NCBI RefSeq assembly: GCF_018294505.1
Contig: NC_057802.1
Coordinates: 307,818,961 to 307,882,960 of the forward strand
DNA length: 64,000 nucleotides
Source: Triticum aestivum
Taxonomy: Eukaryota > Streptophyta > Magnoliopsida > Poales > Poaceae
Reading direction: 5' to 3'
Made by a program: the position numbers and the translations under genes. Below are positions 1-11,433 of this stretch, in pieces. Each line of letters begins with the position of its first letter. Within the stretch, counting starts at the first letter, position 1. Under the pieces are notes generated by a model. The model did no database searches, was not told the DNA's origin, and saw nothing but the letters and a program-made list of their open reading frames with translations.

Positions 1-485
1 ACCTCGGTCAAGAAAAACCAAAATCCATGCCAGCCCTCACTGCTCTGATGACCCGCTTTTGCGCGGGAGAGGATAGCTAGCTCGCTCGTAGAAGCAACAG
101 CACCAGCCATCCGGGCACTTCCGAAGTTCGAGACGGCAATGGAAAACCACAACGCAATAAACACGAACGTGGTAATACTAATGAGGGAACGCACGACACA
201 GCGGTCAACGCCAGATTCAGCGGCCCCAAACCGGGTCAACGGAAAAAGTCATTTACGGCAAATAAAGACGGACCATCCAAATTAGACAAGATATTGGATA
301 GGCCATGCCAGATTCATGGCCACCCCAATAAACCAGCTAATCACACCAACATAAGCTGTTGGGTCTTCAAACAGGCCGGGAAGTTAAATGCCGAACACAA
401 GGGGAAGAGGCCGCCCGGCGATAACGATGACCAAGAGACTCGCCAACCAAACACCGGGGGTCACAAGCAATTTCCCCCGAAGTAA
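1..485 (+). pseudogene. E1 gag, C-terminal fragment
   Basis: This is the C-terminal part of a Gypsy Gag, read in one frame from base 3. It matches the end of the E2 gag residue by residue: a GQEKPKSM motif, a cysteine-histidine cluster CQIH...H...C around 305-360, then WVFKQAGKLNAE. Gag forms the virus-like particle, and the Cys/His cluster is a variant of the nucleic-acid-binding zinc knuckle. An in-frame TAG at 78-80 replaces the tryptophan codon present in E2 (EDSWLAR), so the copy is dead. The N-terminal two thirds lie left of the window. Confidence 0.85.
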
Positions 486-487
486 AA

Positions 488-676
488 ATGGTGAACATGG
501 TATACGTGACACACAACTCTAAAGGGGAGCAGGAGAGGCACTCCCTCCAGACTGAGGATCATACTACGACAACCTCAGCCGAAGTACAAAGCGGTCTTAT
601 TAAACCGCGTACCTCGTCGGCCATTAAGCCACCGGTCTCCATTCAACAGGATCGACCAATTTTGGAGCTGGACTAG
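488..676 (+). pseudogene. E1 protease remnant, core deleted
   Basis: The first residues (VNMVYVTH) line up with the start of the E2 protease. The sequence then jumps to the E2 protease C-terminus (TEDHTTTTSAEVQS against TEEHTAALAAEVQS). The central part with the DSGS catalytic motif is missing, so about 165 residues have been deleted compared with E2. The stop is at 674-676. It follows the gag fragment directly and is not functional. Confidence 0.75.
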
Positions 677-1908
677 CAGTTCGGCTTCCGCCGTCCTCCC
701 CATATATCTACGAAATCGTACCGCGCATACATAACTATGCACTTAAGATACCCTGGGCATCGGCGGAAGCAATATACGGACGAACCTGCAAGTACTCCCA
801 TAAACCTCTTTTTTCTTTTCTAACTACTCTTTTCTTTTCATTATCCTTTACCATAGGTGGCTCAAAGGCGGGTCATCCCACAGACTCTATTGAAGTTCGG
901 GTTCATATACTCACACAAAGGATATTCCCGTCAAGGAACCCCTTCATCGAGGACAGGCGGCGCAGACGTGCGACAGGAGGTCCAAAATAAGTTTTTGTAG
1001 ACTGCACTCTCTATCTTGAGCCTGTAAGGTGCCTTTTTCCTCAGCCTTCGACCCCTGGCATGTCAAATAGCCGGGGTCGCGGCTTTGTCATCTATAAAAT
1101 AACAATTAGCATATCACTCAGGTCCCAGTGAACATAAACCGTATTCGGTATTCATTTTTTCTGAAGAACCGAATTTTGCTCCTTTGATTGTTTCACACAC
1201 ACCTCGGCATAACCTGCCAGGGGCTCGGTATGGGAACAAATGAGTTGCCGACAAGTCGAACAGCTTGATAGCATACTTCGGCATCGTGAGTTTGGCCTTA
1301 TATGCATCATCTCCGAATCATGTCTTGGGTCAATAGTTGGGTTGCCCTGCTCCTGTGCTTGCTACCTTACGTTCCGCTCTATCGGCTAAGGTAGTAAAGG
1401 GAGAACTACTGCGATTGTGCTTCCGGTTCATCTGGTCAAGCACCTCAGTAGAGAAAGCCGAAAACTGACTGTCATGATGCGGCGAGAGCTGGTCAACCAC
1501 TCGACGACTTATTGGAATCTTTCACGATTCCCTCCGTATTATACGAAGGACCTTTTTCTTCAGGTCATATATGTAACGCACCGTATTGGAATAAGCCGTG
1601 TACATACCAGGGGCTATATCGTAGTCCCCGCATAAAACTCCTATGGCTAAGTGAAAGCGTTAACGCCCTATAGTCCAATTGCCTAGTTCGCCGCATTGAC
1701 ACCTCCTTCATGGACCAAGACGTTGGATTAAGAGTGATCAAATGCTTTTTCGAACACCCCCGTACTTCCTACGAGGGGGCTGAAGCCGACGACTGGAAAA
1801 CTTTCAGATTATACAAAAACAGCCGCACAGGAGGAACCAAAGCTTTTAGGCAACACTAAAACGAAAATAGCTTTATTATAATATTGTCTTTTACAATTTC
1901 CAGACACT
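677..1908. other. E1 non-coding stretch between protease and antisense gene
   Basis: No convincing coding region is present. Blocks here match, in reverse complement, the E2 spacer at 6430-7585, for example the part around 1630-1850 against 6540-6720. This is the place where reverse transcriptase to integrase would lie in an autonomous relative. Confidence 0.6.
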
Positions 1909-2310
1909 TCACTCGAATATTATGTCTTTCGAGCATTGACCCTCCATCAAGCGGGCAACCTCTAAGACATCCTTGAAATAATGCTCTGGTGCATGGTGGT
2001 CCTTGCCCTTGGGTGGACTCTTCGCTGCAACATCGACGGCCTTCATCTTCTTCCAGTACGTCTTAGCACAGGCAAAGGCCATCCGTGCACCTTCAATGCA
2101 TGCTGATCGCTTAACGGCGTCAATACACGGCACCGCATCAGCAAGTCGCCGCACCAAACCAAAATAACTATCCGTAATTGGCTCGATCGGCCACAGCCGG
2201 ACCACGACATCCTTAATGGCAGTACCGGATATCCGGTGAAGCTCGGCCCATTGGCTCCTTTATAAAGGCATCGGGTATCGAACGCTTCCTCCTAAGCCTG
2301 AAAACCGGCC
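1909..2310 (-). pseudogene. E1 antisense accessory gene, last-exon remnant
   Basis: On the strand opposite to E1 gag, 2270-1909 reads a protein tail matching the last exon of the E2 antisense gene (5945-6428): YFGLV.RL, the CIEGAR.AFA block, a PPKGK.H..PEHYFKDVLE block and a final DIIFE. The frame is open from about 2270 (QWAELHRI) and shifts upstream. The five earlier exons are absent from E1, since the sequence beyond E2 (11434 onward) matches the region upstream of this gene in E2. E1 therefore lost exons 1-5 by deletion. Confidence 0.75.
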
Positions 2311-2320
2311 TATTCCTACG

Positions 2321-2785
2321 TGTCGGTGTCAAAACCGGCGGATCTTGGGTAGGGGGTCCCGAACTGTGTGTCTAAGGTCGATGGTAATAGGAGACGGGGG
2401 ACACAATGTTTACCAAGGTTCGGGCCCTCTCTATGGAGGTAATACCCTACTTTCTGCTGGATTGATCTTGATGAATATGAGTATTACAAGAGTTGATCTA
2501 CCACGAGACCGTAATGGCTAAAACCCTAGAAGTCTAGCCTGTATGACTGTATCTTTTCTGGACTAAGCCCTCCGGTTTATATAGACACCGGAGGGGACTA
2601 GGGTTACACAAATTCGGTTATAGAGAAAGGAATCTTCATATTTGGTCGCCAAAGCTTGCCTTCCACGCCAAGGAGAGTCCCATCCGAACACGGGTAGAGT
2701 CTTCTTTGTATCTTCATAGCCCATCAGTCCGGCCCATGGCTAACAGGCCGGACGCACGAGGACCCCTTAGTCCATGACTCCCTCA
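2321..2785 (-). repeat. E2 3' LTR
   Basis: A 465-bp LTR in reverse orientation, beginning TGTCGGTGTC and ending ACTCCCTCA. It is nearly the same as 10970-11433. A TATA-like TATATAAA occurs in reverse at 2577-2584. A purine-rich stretch (reverse of 2786-2800, TTCAGGGGCTAC) abuts the LTR and fits a polypurine tract. Confidence 0.9.
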
Positions 2786-3214
2786 GTAGCCCCTGAACCA
2801 GGCTTCAATGACGAGGTGTCCGGCACGCAGATTGTCTTCGGCATTGCAAGGCGGGTTCCTCTTCTCCGAATTCTCCAGGATAGTCTTCGGATGCAACGAA
2901 CGTGTCCGGATCTGCAACACAAGTACCACACACATAGCCGCATAGAGTATAATATTTCACGAGTCCCATCTGCTGACAACTTTTCGCAAGATGACATCAT
3001 GTCCGCCCAGTCGTTATTTTGAACCGTTTTCATCTGCCGTTCCGCGTTTCGAGATGCGGTTTCCATTGGCACGTCCTGTCAAAGCAGAGATCGTGTCCCC
3101 TTATTGCGGGATTCTCATCAATACGGGCGTGGGTAATCCAACCGTGCCGTTTGCACGGCCCTTGGGAATAGGCGAGTTTTAAGGCGAGTGGGGAGGCGTT
3201 CGATATTCACCGCC

Positions 3215-3222
3215 TTTATAAG
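3215..3222 (+). promoter_or_regulatory. TATA box of the E2 antisense gene
   Basis: TTTATAAG lies about 112 bp upstream of the ATG at 3334, in a GC-rich, C/T-rich leader typical of a plant gene promoter. It drives the strand opposite to E2 gag. Inferred from sequence and spacing only. Confidence 0.5.
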
Positions 3223-3333
3223 GAGATAAGGATTCCCTTTCTTCACCCACGCCTTCTTTCTTCCTCTGCCCTTCCATTCTCGAGCTCCAGCGCCCAAGTT
3301 CTCATCTTTTCCACTCCGAGAAAACACCCAACC

Positions 3334-6300
3334 ATGTCCGGATCCGGAGGTCAGGGCAAGTGGATGGCCTCCTCCGTCAAGGAGAAGGATATCGCTGAGC
3401 TTCAGGAGGCCGGATATCTGGCGAAGGAAATCGCCCATCGGCTCCCGGCCAAGGGGCAAGTCGTCCCCACACCGAAGCCCAACGAGAGGGTGGTGTTCCT
3501 CCATCATTTTGCCCGCGGGTTAGGGTTTCCACTCCACCCATTTGTCCGCGGACTGATGTTCTACTATGGGTTAGATTTCCACGATCTAGCCCCGAACTCT
3601 TTCCTCAACATCTCGGCATTCATTGTCGTGTGTGAGGCTTTCCTCCGCATCCAGCCCCACTTCGGACTGTGGCTCAAAATCTTCAACGTGAAGCCGAAGG
3701 TGGTGGATGGCCAACACGCGGACTGCAGGGGAGCCATGGTGAGCAAGATGCCCAACGTCACATGGCCCAAAGGCACGTTTGTGGAGACCGTCAAGGAGTA
3801 GCAGAAGTTGTGGTTCTATATCACAGAGCCCCGCGACACCACCTGGGCCGCATCTCCTGAATTCAAGTCCGGAGCTCCCGTACGGCTTACCTCCTGGATG
3901 GAGAAGGGCCCAAATTGGTCCTCGTCGGACGAGCTGATTGCGCTGCAAACGCGCATCCAAAGCACGGTGGACAAAAACATCAAGCTCATCGACGTGATTC
4001 AGGTGATGTTAGTTCGCCGAATCCTCCCCTGCCAAAGCCGAACTTCCCCTTTATGGGAATTCTATCTGGAGAAGCACCAAACCCTGGCGGGGCTCTTCGG
4101 AACCACTCGCGAAGATGCCTGGAAGTTGCTCTTCAAGGGCGACGAGAAGCCGCCGGCCATAGACTCGGATCGTGGGCACGATCTTGCCCATCCCGCGAAT
4201 CTAGTAAGTCCTTCGAGTCTCAAAGCGCACCCTCTACTTGCTTGTTCAAGGAGGGTAACTAAACTTTACTAATTTATTCTTTCCAGGTATGGACGGAGAA
4301 AGCAGAGCGGATTTGATGTCCGGATCCGCTGCCCGAAGAACCAGTCATCCCACTCTTAGCAAAGATGTTGGTCCCAGCGCCCTATCAGCTGCCGGAGAGG
4401 AAGGCCAAGGGGGGCCGGGGTGGCCCCCGCCGTAAGGGCGCTTCGGACGTGATGTCCGAAGACAAGACTCACTCCTCTGCCGCCGAAGATGACGAGGAGG
4501 AGGAGGAGGAAAGCAACCTTCCCCCTGATGGGGGGAGGAAGAAGAGGGCGGCCTCCACAAGTCTAGAGGCGGAGGCGCCCAAGAAGGGGAAGGTTTCCCT
4601 TGCGGGTAACACCGCGTGGGACGTCGACAGCAGTCCGGAGCAACGCCCCCGGAACAAGCCCCTGGCCGCGTCGTAAGTACCGTCAGACTCGTATTCGTCC
4701 GTGTATCCGGCCTCTCCTCTTCATTATATTAACATGGGTAATTGCGCTATTGCAGTCCGGCCCACGACAGCTCCCAGCGATCCTCATCAAGAGGTTCGCT
4801 AGATTCAAAAGCGATGGCCAGCGAGTCACTGCCGGACGCTCATTCTCCCATGGCCAAGGGCGACGACGAGGTGGTGTCCCAAAGGACCTTCCCAGGCTAG
4901 GGAGAGGCTCCGGAGGCCGTCAGGGCGGCGCCAAAGGGCAAGACCTCGGCCGCCGGACACATGGGGGAACAGATCCCCATGGGACTGATGATGGGGGCCA
5001 GGTTCAATTCGGCCCCCAACCGAATACGGTTCCGGAGACCAACAAGGCTCCGGAATCTGGCAAGCAGCCTCCCTCGAAAGAAGGAGGCGCGCCCATCCCG
5101 TCGGTGACCTCTGTCCAACTAGAGGCACTGGACAATCTGCTGGAAGCGCTACAAGGCGCTTCCATTTTGGAGAACACCGTATCCTTATGGGTACAGTGAT
5201 TGAGAAGGTTCAGTCCGTCAAAAGCGGACTGACCGAAGCCTGCAGCGGCCTGCTGACAGGTTTTGAGGTAAGCGACGCAAAAGAGAAAAAGTCCCAATAT
5301 ACACAGTAGCCCCTGAGACACTGTCCAGTGTTCGGAAAGAAAAGCCGGACAGAGGATCAATTAATTTTCACAGGGAACTAACTAAATGTGTCTTTATATC
5401 AATAAGCAGGCATCGTTGTTGGCCGCGACCTCACACACTGCCGAAGTCTCTGGACTGAAGCAGAAGCTGGAGCGGGCCGAGGGAGAGCTCGGCCAAGCGA
5501 GGAAGCAGTTGGAAGAGCAGGAAGGTATGCAATGACTCAATATATATTCGGAAAGAATAAAAAATGTGTATTGACTGTAATGTCATGATTTGTGTAGGAG
5601 CGACGATCGAGGACGAGGCCCTAAAAAAGGCCCTGGCCAAAGCTGAGGAGAAAGCTGCCAAGGAGCTAGCCGCCCGCAAAAAGCTCAAGGCCAGGCTCAA
5701 CGAGGTCCAGCAAGAGCTCCAGGACGCGGTGAAAAAGTGCGATGCCTTGGAGGGTGATGTTTCGGCTCGAGAGACCGAACTCGCCAAGGCTCGCCAAAGT
5801 GCGGAAGAGGCCCGGGTTGAAGCCCAGGGCACCCTCCAGGAGATCTAGGAGGCAAGAAGATCGCGGCGGGTAAGGCGTTTAATATGCAAAGCAAGTATGT
5901 GAAGAAGAAGTATTTTTTACTAACCCGAATTCGGAGTTCCCCAGGGGCGTTTGCGTACCTGCTGCGCAGCGTGTCAAACGCTGTGGAGTTCTTCCAAGCC
6001 GAAGAAGGGAGCTCGATGGAGAAGCTGTTCTGGTCGCAGTACCTTGCACCAGAACATCCAGTGCCCTTCACCGATCAGCTCAAACAGTTGGTCGAGCTGC
6101 ATAGGGTGGCCAAATTGGCCATGAAGGATTTGATAATCCGGCCGTGGCCTGCCGAAGCTATACCCAGCAACTACTTCGGCCTCGTGAAGCGGCTGGTAAA
6201 TGCCTGTCCTCGGCTGGACGTCGTCAACCGGTCGGCTGCATCGAGGGCGCGCGCCTGGCCTTCGCCTATGTCAAGGTGTGGTGGGCGAAGATGGACACCT

Positions 6301-6428
6301 TCAAGCTAGTGACCGAGGGGCCGCCTGAGGGCAAGGAGCACCGCACACCCGAGCGATATTTTGGAGACGTCCTGGAGGGGCCTCGCATTGTGGTGACGCA
6401 ATGTGTGATAGACATTATCTTTGAATGA
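3334..6428 (+). pseudogene. E2 antisense accessory gene, six apparent exons, putative gypsy-type transposon domain (PF04195)
   Basis: The gene runs opposite to E2 gag. Apparent exons are 3334-4203, 4287-4672, 4756-5267, 5410-5524, 5598-5869 and 5945-6428. Every intron begins GT (mostly GTAAG) and ends AG. Exon 1 (about residues 50-155: FLHHFARGLGFPLHPFVRGL, ending near FVETVKE) matches the plant domain annotated as putative gypsy-type transposon. Exon 2 is acidic and lysine-rich; exons 4-5 form a coiled coil (KQKLERAEGELGQARKQLEE, then alternating K/E/A to LARARQ-like heptads); exon 6 is conserved with E1. The copy is broken: in-frame stops at 3799 (TAG), 4314 (TGA), one in exon 3 and one near 5847, and frameshifts near 5020, 5190 and 6235. 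Its function is not known; a DNA- or protein-binding role is a guess. Exon borders are inferred. Confidence 0.75.
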
Positions 6429-7585
6429 ATACATTCATGTTGTCTCGGCCTTGTATGATCGAACAAAGTTGTCATATAATATAATGTTTGTTTTTATAAA
6501 AAAAATTACCTCCTATGCGGCCGTGTGTTATAAAATCTGAGGGTTGGCCAGTCGTTAGCTTCTGCCCCCACGTAGGTAGTACGGGGGTGTTCCGGATGGA
6601 ATCTAAACACTCTTGACCCAATTGTTTGGTCCTTGAAGGAGGTGTTTAGCGCAACGAACCAGGCAATCAAACTATACGTCTTGAACACCCTCACTTAGCC
6701 ATAGGAGTTTGACAATGAAAATATAGGCGCAACCCCTAGTATCCGAACTGGGATGCTGTAAACACCTGATTGGATAAGTACCGATCCCTCGCGTAATGCA
6801 GAAAAATCTTTATCGATTTGAAACCTCCGAAGAGCTGACCGGCTCTCGCCGCATCATGACAGTCAGTTTTCGGCTTTCTCTACTGAGGTGCTCCTTCGGG
6901 TAAACTAGGGCACAATCGCAGTAGTGCTCCCTTTACTACCTTAGCCGATATAGCGGAACGTAAGGTAGCAAGCACAGGAGCCGGGTAACCCAACTATTGA
7001 CCAAAGACATGATTCGGAGCCAATGCATATAATGCGAAATTCGGGGTGCCGAACTGTACTGTAAAAAAGTGTTCGGACTTTGTTGCCGTAGTGCGGGGCA
7101 CTATGAAGCCCCTGGCAAATGGAAGCGTACCAAAGTGTACGGGTGCGACTTAATAAGGTTATTAACAAAAAATAAAGGAAAACAGAAAAAGGAGCAAAGG
7201 TGATGATCTAGGCCCGCATAATTTGGGCCGCGAACTGTTTTCATTGCAATTTTATTAATACATCAAAGCGCATTGATACAAATAGTGCGATAAGCAACGG
7301 GCTATTTGACATGCCGCGACCAAGGGAGAGCCGCGTGTGGGTCCTTGGTGTGTTTATTCTTTGACAGGACCGGTGATCAAGCCATCAGGGAAAGCCTGTG
7401 GAAAAGAGACCTGAAAAGGGGAAAGAGAAACAGTGAAAGTATGTGTGTCCGGGAGCGGTCGAGCTGTATTGCGGATCACAAGCTAGTTATGCCTCCGTCT
7501 ATGCCCATGGTAGTTTGAGTGCATAGTTATGTATGCGTGGTACAAATGCCGCCACTTCAGTGGGACTGTGACGGAGGCCAAATTG
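6429..7585. other. E2 spacer without polymerase
   Basis: Between the end of the antisense gene and the end of protease I see no reverse transcriptase, RNase H or integrase motif on either strand. Blocks match the E1 spacer (677-1908) in reverse. The shared absence in two copies argues that the missing polymerase is a family trait and not a private deletion. Confidence 0.6.
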
Positions 7586-8299
7586 CTAGTCGAGCTCTTG
7601 ACAAGCCGAGTTGTCTTGCTGCAGAATAGTCCGGACCCTCTTGACAGTGTCCGGGAGCTTGGCCGCCGAATTAAGGTTCTGCTTGAAAAGGTCGCTCTGT
7701 ACTTCCGCTGCTAAGGCTGCAGTGTGTTCCTCGGTGCGGAGGGAACGTTCCGTGTTTCCATTAACTGTTACGACGCCGCGTGGCCTGGGCATCTTGAGCT
7801 TGAGGTAAGCATAATGAGGCACCGCATTGAATCGAGCAAATGCGGTTCGTCCAAGCAGTGCGTGGTAGCCGCTGCGAAAAGGGACGATATCGAAGATTAA
7901 CTCTTTGCTTCGGAAGTTGACCGGAGATCCGAAGAAAACCTCTAGTGTAATTGAGCCCGTGCAGCGGGCCTCTACACCTAGTATGACTCCTTTGAAGGTA
8001 GTCTTTGTGGACTTGATCCGTGATGGGTTAATGCCCATTTTGCGCACTGTATCCTGATAGAGCAGGTTTAGGCTGCTGCCGCTGTCCATAAGGACTTGCG
8101 TCAGGTGGAATTCGTCAATTATTGGGTCAAGGAACAATGCGGCTGAACCGCCATGACGGATACTGGTCGGATGATCCCGTCGATCAAAAGTGATCGGGCA
8201 TGACGACCATGGATTAAATTTTGGGGCGACTGGCTCTATCGTATAGACGTCCCTGAGCGCGCGCTTGCGCTCCCTCTTGGGGATGTGTATAATGTTCAC
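7586..8299 (-). CDS. E2 retroviral-type aspartic protease region
   Basis: A 237-codon open frame on the minus strand directly follows gag in another frame. The catalytic motif is VLMDSGSSLNLLY (about residues 70-82), the D-S/T-G signature of a retropepsin, followed by a LLGRTAF block near residue 150, where family members have the conserved I/LLGR. Such proteases cleave Gag or Gag-Pol in the particle. The frame ends after a C-terminal extension and is not joined to a reverse transcriptase. The first codon at 8299 is GTG, not ATG, so the protein was probably made as a fusion with gag; the present frame change at 8296-8299 looks like decay. The catalytic region itself is uninterrupted. Confidence 0.8.
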   Translation of the reverse strand: MNIIHIPKRERKRALRDVYTIEPVAPKFNPWSSCPITFDRRDHPTSIRHGGSAALFLDPIIDEFHLTQVLMDSGSSLNLLYQDTVRKMGINPSRIKSTKTTFKGVILGVEARCTGSITLEVFFGSPVNFRSKELIFDIVPFRSGYHALLGRTAFARFNAVPHYAYLKLKMPRPRGVVTVNGNTERSLRTEEHTAALAAEVQSDLFKQNLNSAAKLPDTVKRVRTILQQDNSACQELD

Positions 8300-10922
8300 C
8301 GTTTTGACCTGGGGGTGGGAAACTTCTTTTGTCCTCCTGTGTTCGGTTTCCGGGGCTCCTCGTCATCGTCGTTGCTTTGAGATCCCTGTTCTTTGTTCTC
8401 GGCATTTAACTTGCCGGCCTGTTTAAAAACCCAACAATCTCTGTTGGTATGATTGGCTGGTTTGTCAGGGGTGCCATGGATTTGACACGGACGGTCGAGT
8501 ATGCGGTCCAAGCTGGATGGTCCCTGATTGTTCCTTTTATATGGCTTCTTCCGCTGACCGGACTTGGAGCCACTTAATCCGAAGTTGACTGTCGTGTCCT
8601 CGGTGTTGTCGCCATTGCTTCGGCGTTTGTGTCTGTTGCGTCTAAGCTTGCCGCTGCTATTTTTGCCCTCGGAGGTGCCTATTTCACTTGCTGTGTTTTT
8701 GCTACGGGCCAGCCAACTATCCTCACCCGCACAGAAGCGGGTCATGAGTGTCGTGAGGGCTTCCATGGACTTCGGCTTTTCCTGGCCGAGGTGGCGTGCG
8801 AGCCATTCATCGCGGATGCTATGTTTAAAGGCCGCTAGGGCTTCGGCATTCGGACAATCGACGATCTGGTTCTTTTTAGTTACGAACCTAGTCCAGAATT
8901 TCCTGGCTGACTCTCCAGGATGTTGGACTATATGACTTAAGTCATCGGCATCTGGTGGCCGGACATATGTACCTTGGAAGTTGTCAAGGAAAGCTTCTTC
9001 CAAGTCCTCCCAGCTGCCAATAGAATTTTCAGGCAGACTGTTTAGCCAGTGCCGAGCTGGCCCTTTGAGTTTAAGTGGGAGGTATTTGATGGCGTGAAGA
9101 TCATCCCCGCGGGCCATGTGGATGTGGAGAATAAAATCCTCGATCCATACCGCGGGATCGGTTGTTCCATCATATGATTCGATGTTTACGGGTTTGAACC
9201 CTTCTGGGAATTCATGATCCATTACTTCGTCAGTGAAGCAAAGAGAGTGTGCGGCGCCTCCATATCGGGCCACATCGCGACGTAACTCTGATGGAGTCCG
9301 TCTGCGGTTTTCGGCCCGGGCGTGACTAGGTTTGTCACGTCCGAATAGATAGCTGTCCTCGCGTCTTAGGGCACGTCCTCGCGATCCGTAGATCGATCTT
9401 GTATGTCCTGCTCTACTGTCCAGGTCTTGACGAAGGTCATATGTATAACACCGAGCTGTCTTATCCCTGCCTTTATGGTGAGGTGGGACAGTCTGGTTTT
9501 TGGCTCGAGTTGCCGTTTTATCCCGAACACGCGGTGGTCGGTCAACCGCATTGCGCGATGCTGGTGCGGGCTCTGGTGCCTCGTCATCGAACTTAGGTAG
9601 CAATTTGCGCTTCGGGTAACTTTTGGCTGGGCGTTTAAGGCCGTATTCCTCGGCTACCAGGACATCAGTCCATCTGTTATTGAGCAGGTCTTGATTAGCT
9701 TGACGCTGCTGCTGCTTCTTTTTCAGGCTCCTCGCAGTGGCTATTAGGTGAAGGTTAAAGCACTCCTGCTCGAGAGGTTCCTCATGCACGATGAAATCTT
9801 CGTTGCCGAGGCTCACCTCCTCCTCGGAGAGCGGATGATAACTACCATCCTCCGAGTCTTCTTCTATGGCCTGTTCATCAGGGCTGACTTGCCCATCTTC
9901 CCGATTGTCTTGTTCAGCAGTTTGTTCGTCGGGGTCTTCTGTGTCTTCGGCACCATCCGGAGCGTTATCGTCTCCTGTGCTGGTGTTGCTGTCCTTGCTG
10001 CGGCGCGATTTAGAGCGGCGCCGCTGACGACGGCTCTTTGGTTGTGTCTTAGGAGGGTCATCCTTCGCTGGGTTCTCCTTGTCGTCGCCGCTATTATCTT
10101 TTGGTGCATCCACCATGTATACATCATATGAGGAAGTGGCCGTCCATTGTCCGGTGAACGGCGGGTTTTGGGCCTCCTCTTCTTCGGCATCATCGTCCAT
10201 ACCGTCGATGTCTTCGGAGTCATAGTCAAGCGTGTCGGTTAGGTCTTTGACTGTGGTTATGAAGTGGGCGGTGGGTGGGAAACAAAATTCTCCATCATCA
10301 GCCTCCAGTTCAAACCGGATATAATTCGGCTGAGAGTCCCCCGCTAGGGATAGATTTTTTAATGAGTTGAGCACGTCGCCTAAAGGCGAGTGCCGGAAGA
10401 TGCCCACGGCGCTGAATTCGGCGATCGATGACCGATCCTGCTCGACATGCGCGGATGCACATGGTTCGAAACTTATAGCCGGAAACGAGTCCGAGGTTCC
10501 GGAGACACAGATATCACCCGAGGTTAGGTCTGTGTGCGGCTCCAACGCCGCGGAATCTACGTCTTCTGTGGTGGGGTTGAGCTTCCTGTCCTCGGATGGC
10601 GTGATCTGCTCCAGATCTAGGCCAGAGCGGTTATAGGTGCAATTTCCTGGGCATGGCCCGATGACAGATCTAAGTCATCTTCATCGTGGAGACGGGGAGC
10701 GACTGCCGTGGTCTCGAATCCATCGAATATCAAGTCTCCGCGGATATCCGCGACGTAGTTCAAGCTCCCAAATCTGACCTAATGGCCAGGGGCGTAGCTG
10801 TCGATCTGCTCTAGATGGCCAAGCGAGTTGGCCCGCAGTGCGAAGTCGCCGAACACGAAGATCTGTCCGGCGAGGAAGGTTTCCCCTTGGACGGCATCGT
10901 TGTTGACGATTGAAGGAGCCAT
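8296..10922 (-). pseudogene. E2 gag
   Basis: A likely ATG at 10922, 29 bp inside the primer-binding site, opens a frame (MAPSIVNND...). It meets a stop after about 47 codons, shifts frame near 10620, and then runs open from about 10650 to 8296. The N-terminal part is acidic and low in complexity. The central part (about 9230-8800) holds the Gypsy Gag core, with WIEDFILHIHMARGDD, LKLKGPARHWLNSLP and ESARKFWTRF motifs (Retrotrans_gag type). A Cys/His cluster CQIH...H...C lies near 8480-8430. It would build the particle and bind RNA. At least one stop and one frameshift make this copy defective, though most of the protein is still open. Confidence 0.85.
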
Positions 10923-10950
10923 CAAACCTTTTGAGGACGGCACAGTGGAA

Positions 10951-10969
10951 CTCTCAATGAAAGCACCAA
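10951..10969 (-). other. E2 primer-binding-like site
   Basis: Read on the minus strand, TTGGTGCTTTCATTGAGAG directly follows the 5' LTR end. Position and the leading TGG fit a tRNA primer-binding site. I could not identify the tRNA with confidence. Confidence 0.6.
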
Positions 10970-11433
10970 TGTCGGTGTCAAAACTGGCGGATCTCGGGTA
11001 GGGGATCCCGAACTGTGCGTCTAAGGTCGATGGTAACGGGAGACGGGGGACACAATGTTTACCCAGGTTCGGGACCTCTCTATGGAGGTAATACCCTACT
11101 TCCTGCTTGATTGATCTTGATGAATATGAGTATTACAAGGGTTGATCTACCACGAGACCGTAATGGCTAAAACCCTAGAAGTCAAGACTGTATGACTGTA
11201 TCTTTTCCGGACTAAGCCCTCCGGTTTATATAGACACCGGAGGGGACTAGGGTTACACAAAGTCGGTTACCGAGAAAGGAATCTTCATATTTGGTCGCCA
11301 AGCTTGCCTTCCATGCCAAGGAGAGTCCCATTCGAACACGGGTAGAGTCTTCTTTGTATCTTCATAGCCCATCAGTCCGGCCCACGGCTAACAGGCCAGA
11401 CGGCCGAGGACCCCTTAGTCCATGAGTCCCTCA
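10970..11433 (-). repeat. E2 5' LTR
   Basis: A 464-bp LTR, reverse orientation, almost the same as 2321-2785. TATATAAA in reverse at 11225-11232 is the probable core promoter. It is followed at 11434 by the resumed E1 sequence. Confidence 0.9.

Larger units (their letters stand above)
2321..11433 (-). mobile_element. E2: non-autonomous Gypsy retrotransposon with gag, protease and antisense spliced gene
   Basis: Both LTRs are present: 2321-2785 (3' LTR on this strand) and 10970-11433 (5' LTR). A primer-binding-like stretch sits just inside the 5' LTR at 10951-10969. Reading the minus strand, gag and protease follow, then a spacer with no polymerase, then the region with a plus-strand (antisense) gene. 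Flanking 5-mers are CTACG (2316-2320) and CTAAG (11434-11438): a target-site duplication with one mismatch is likely. The LTRs run TGAGGGAGTC...CACCGACA in the sense direction. E1 is a second member of the family. Confidence 0.9.
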
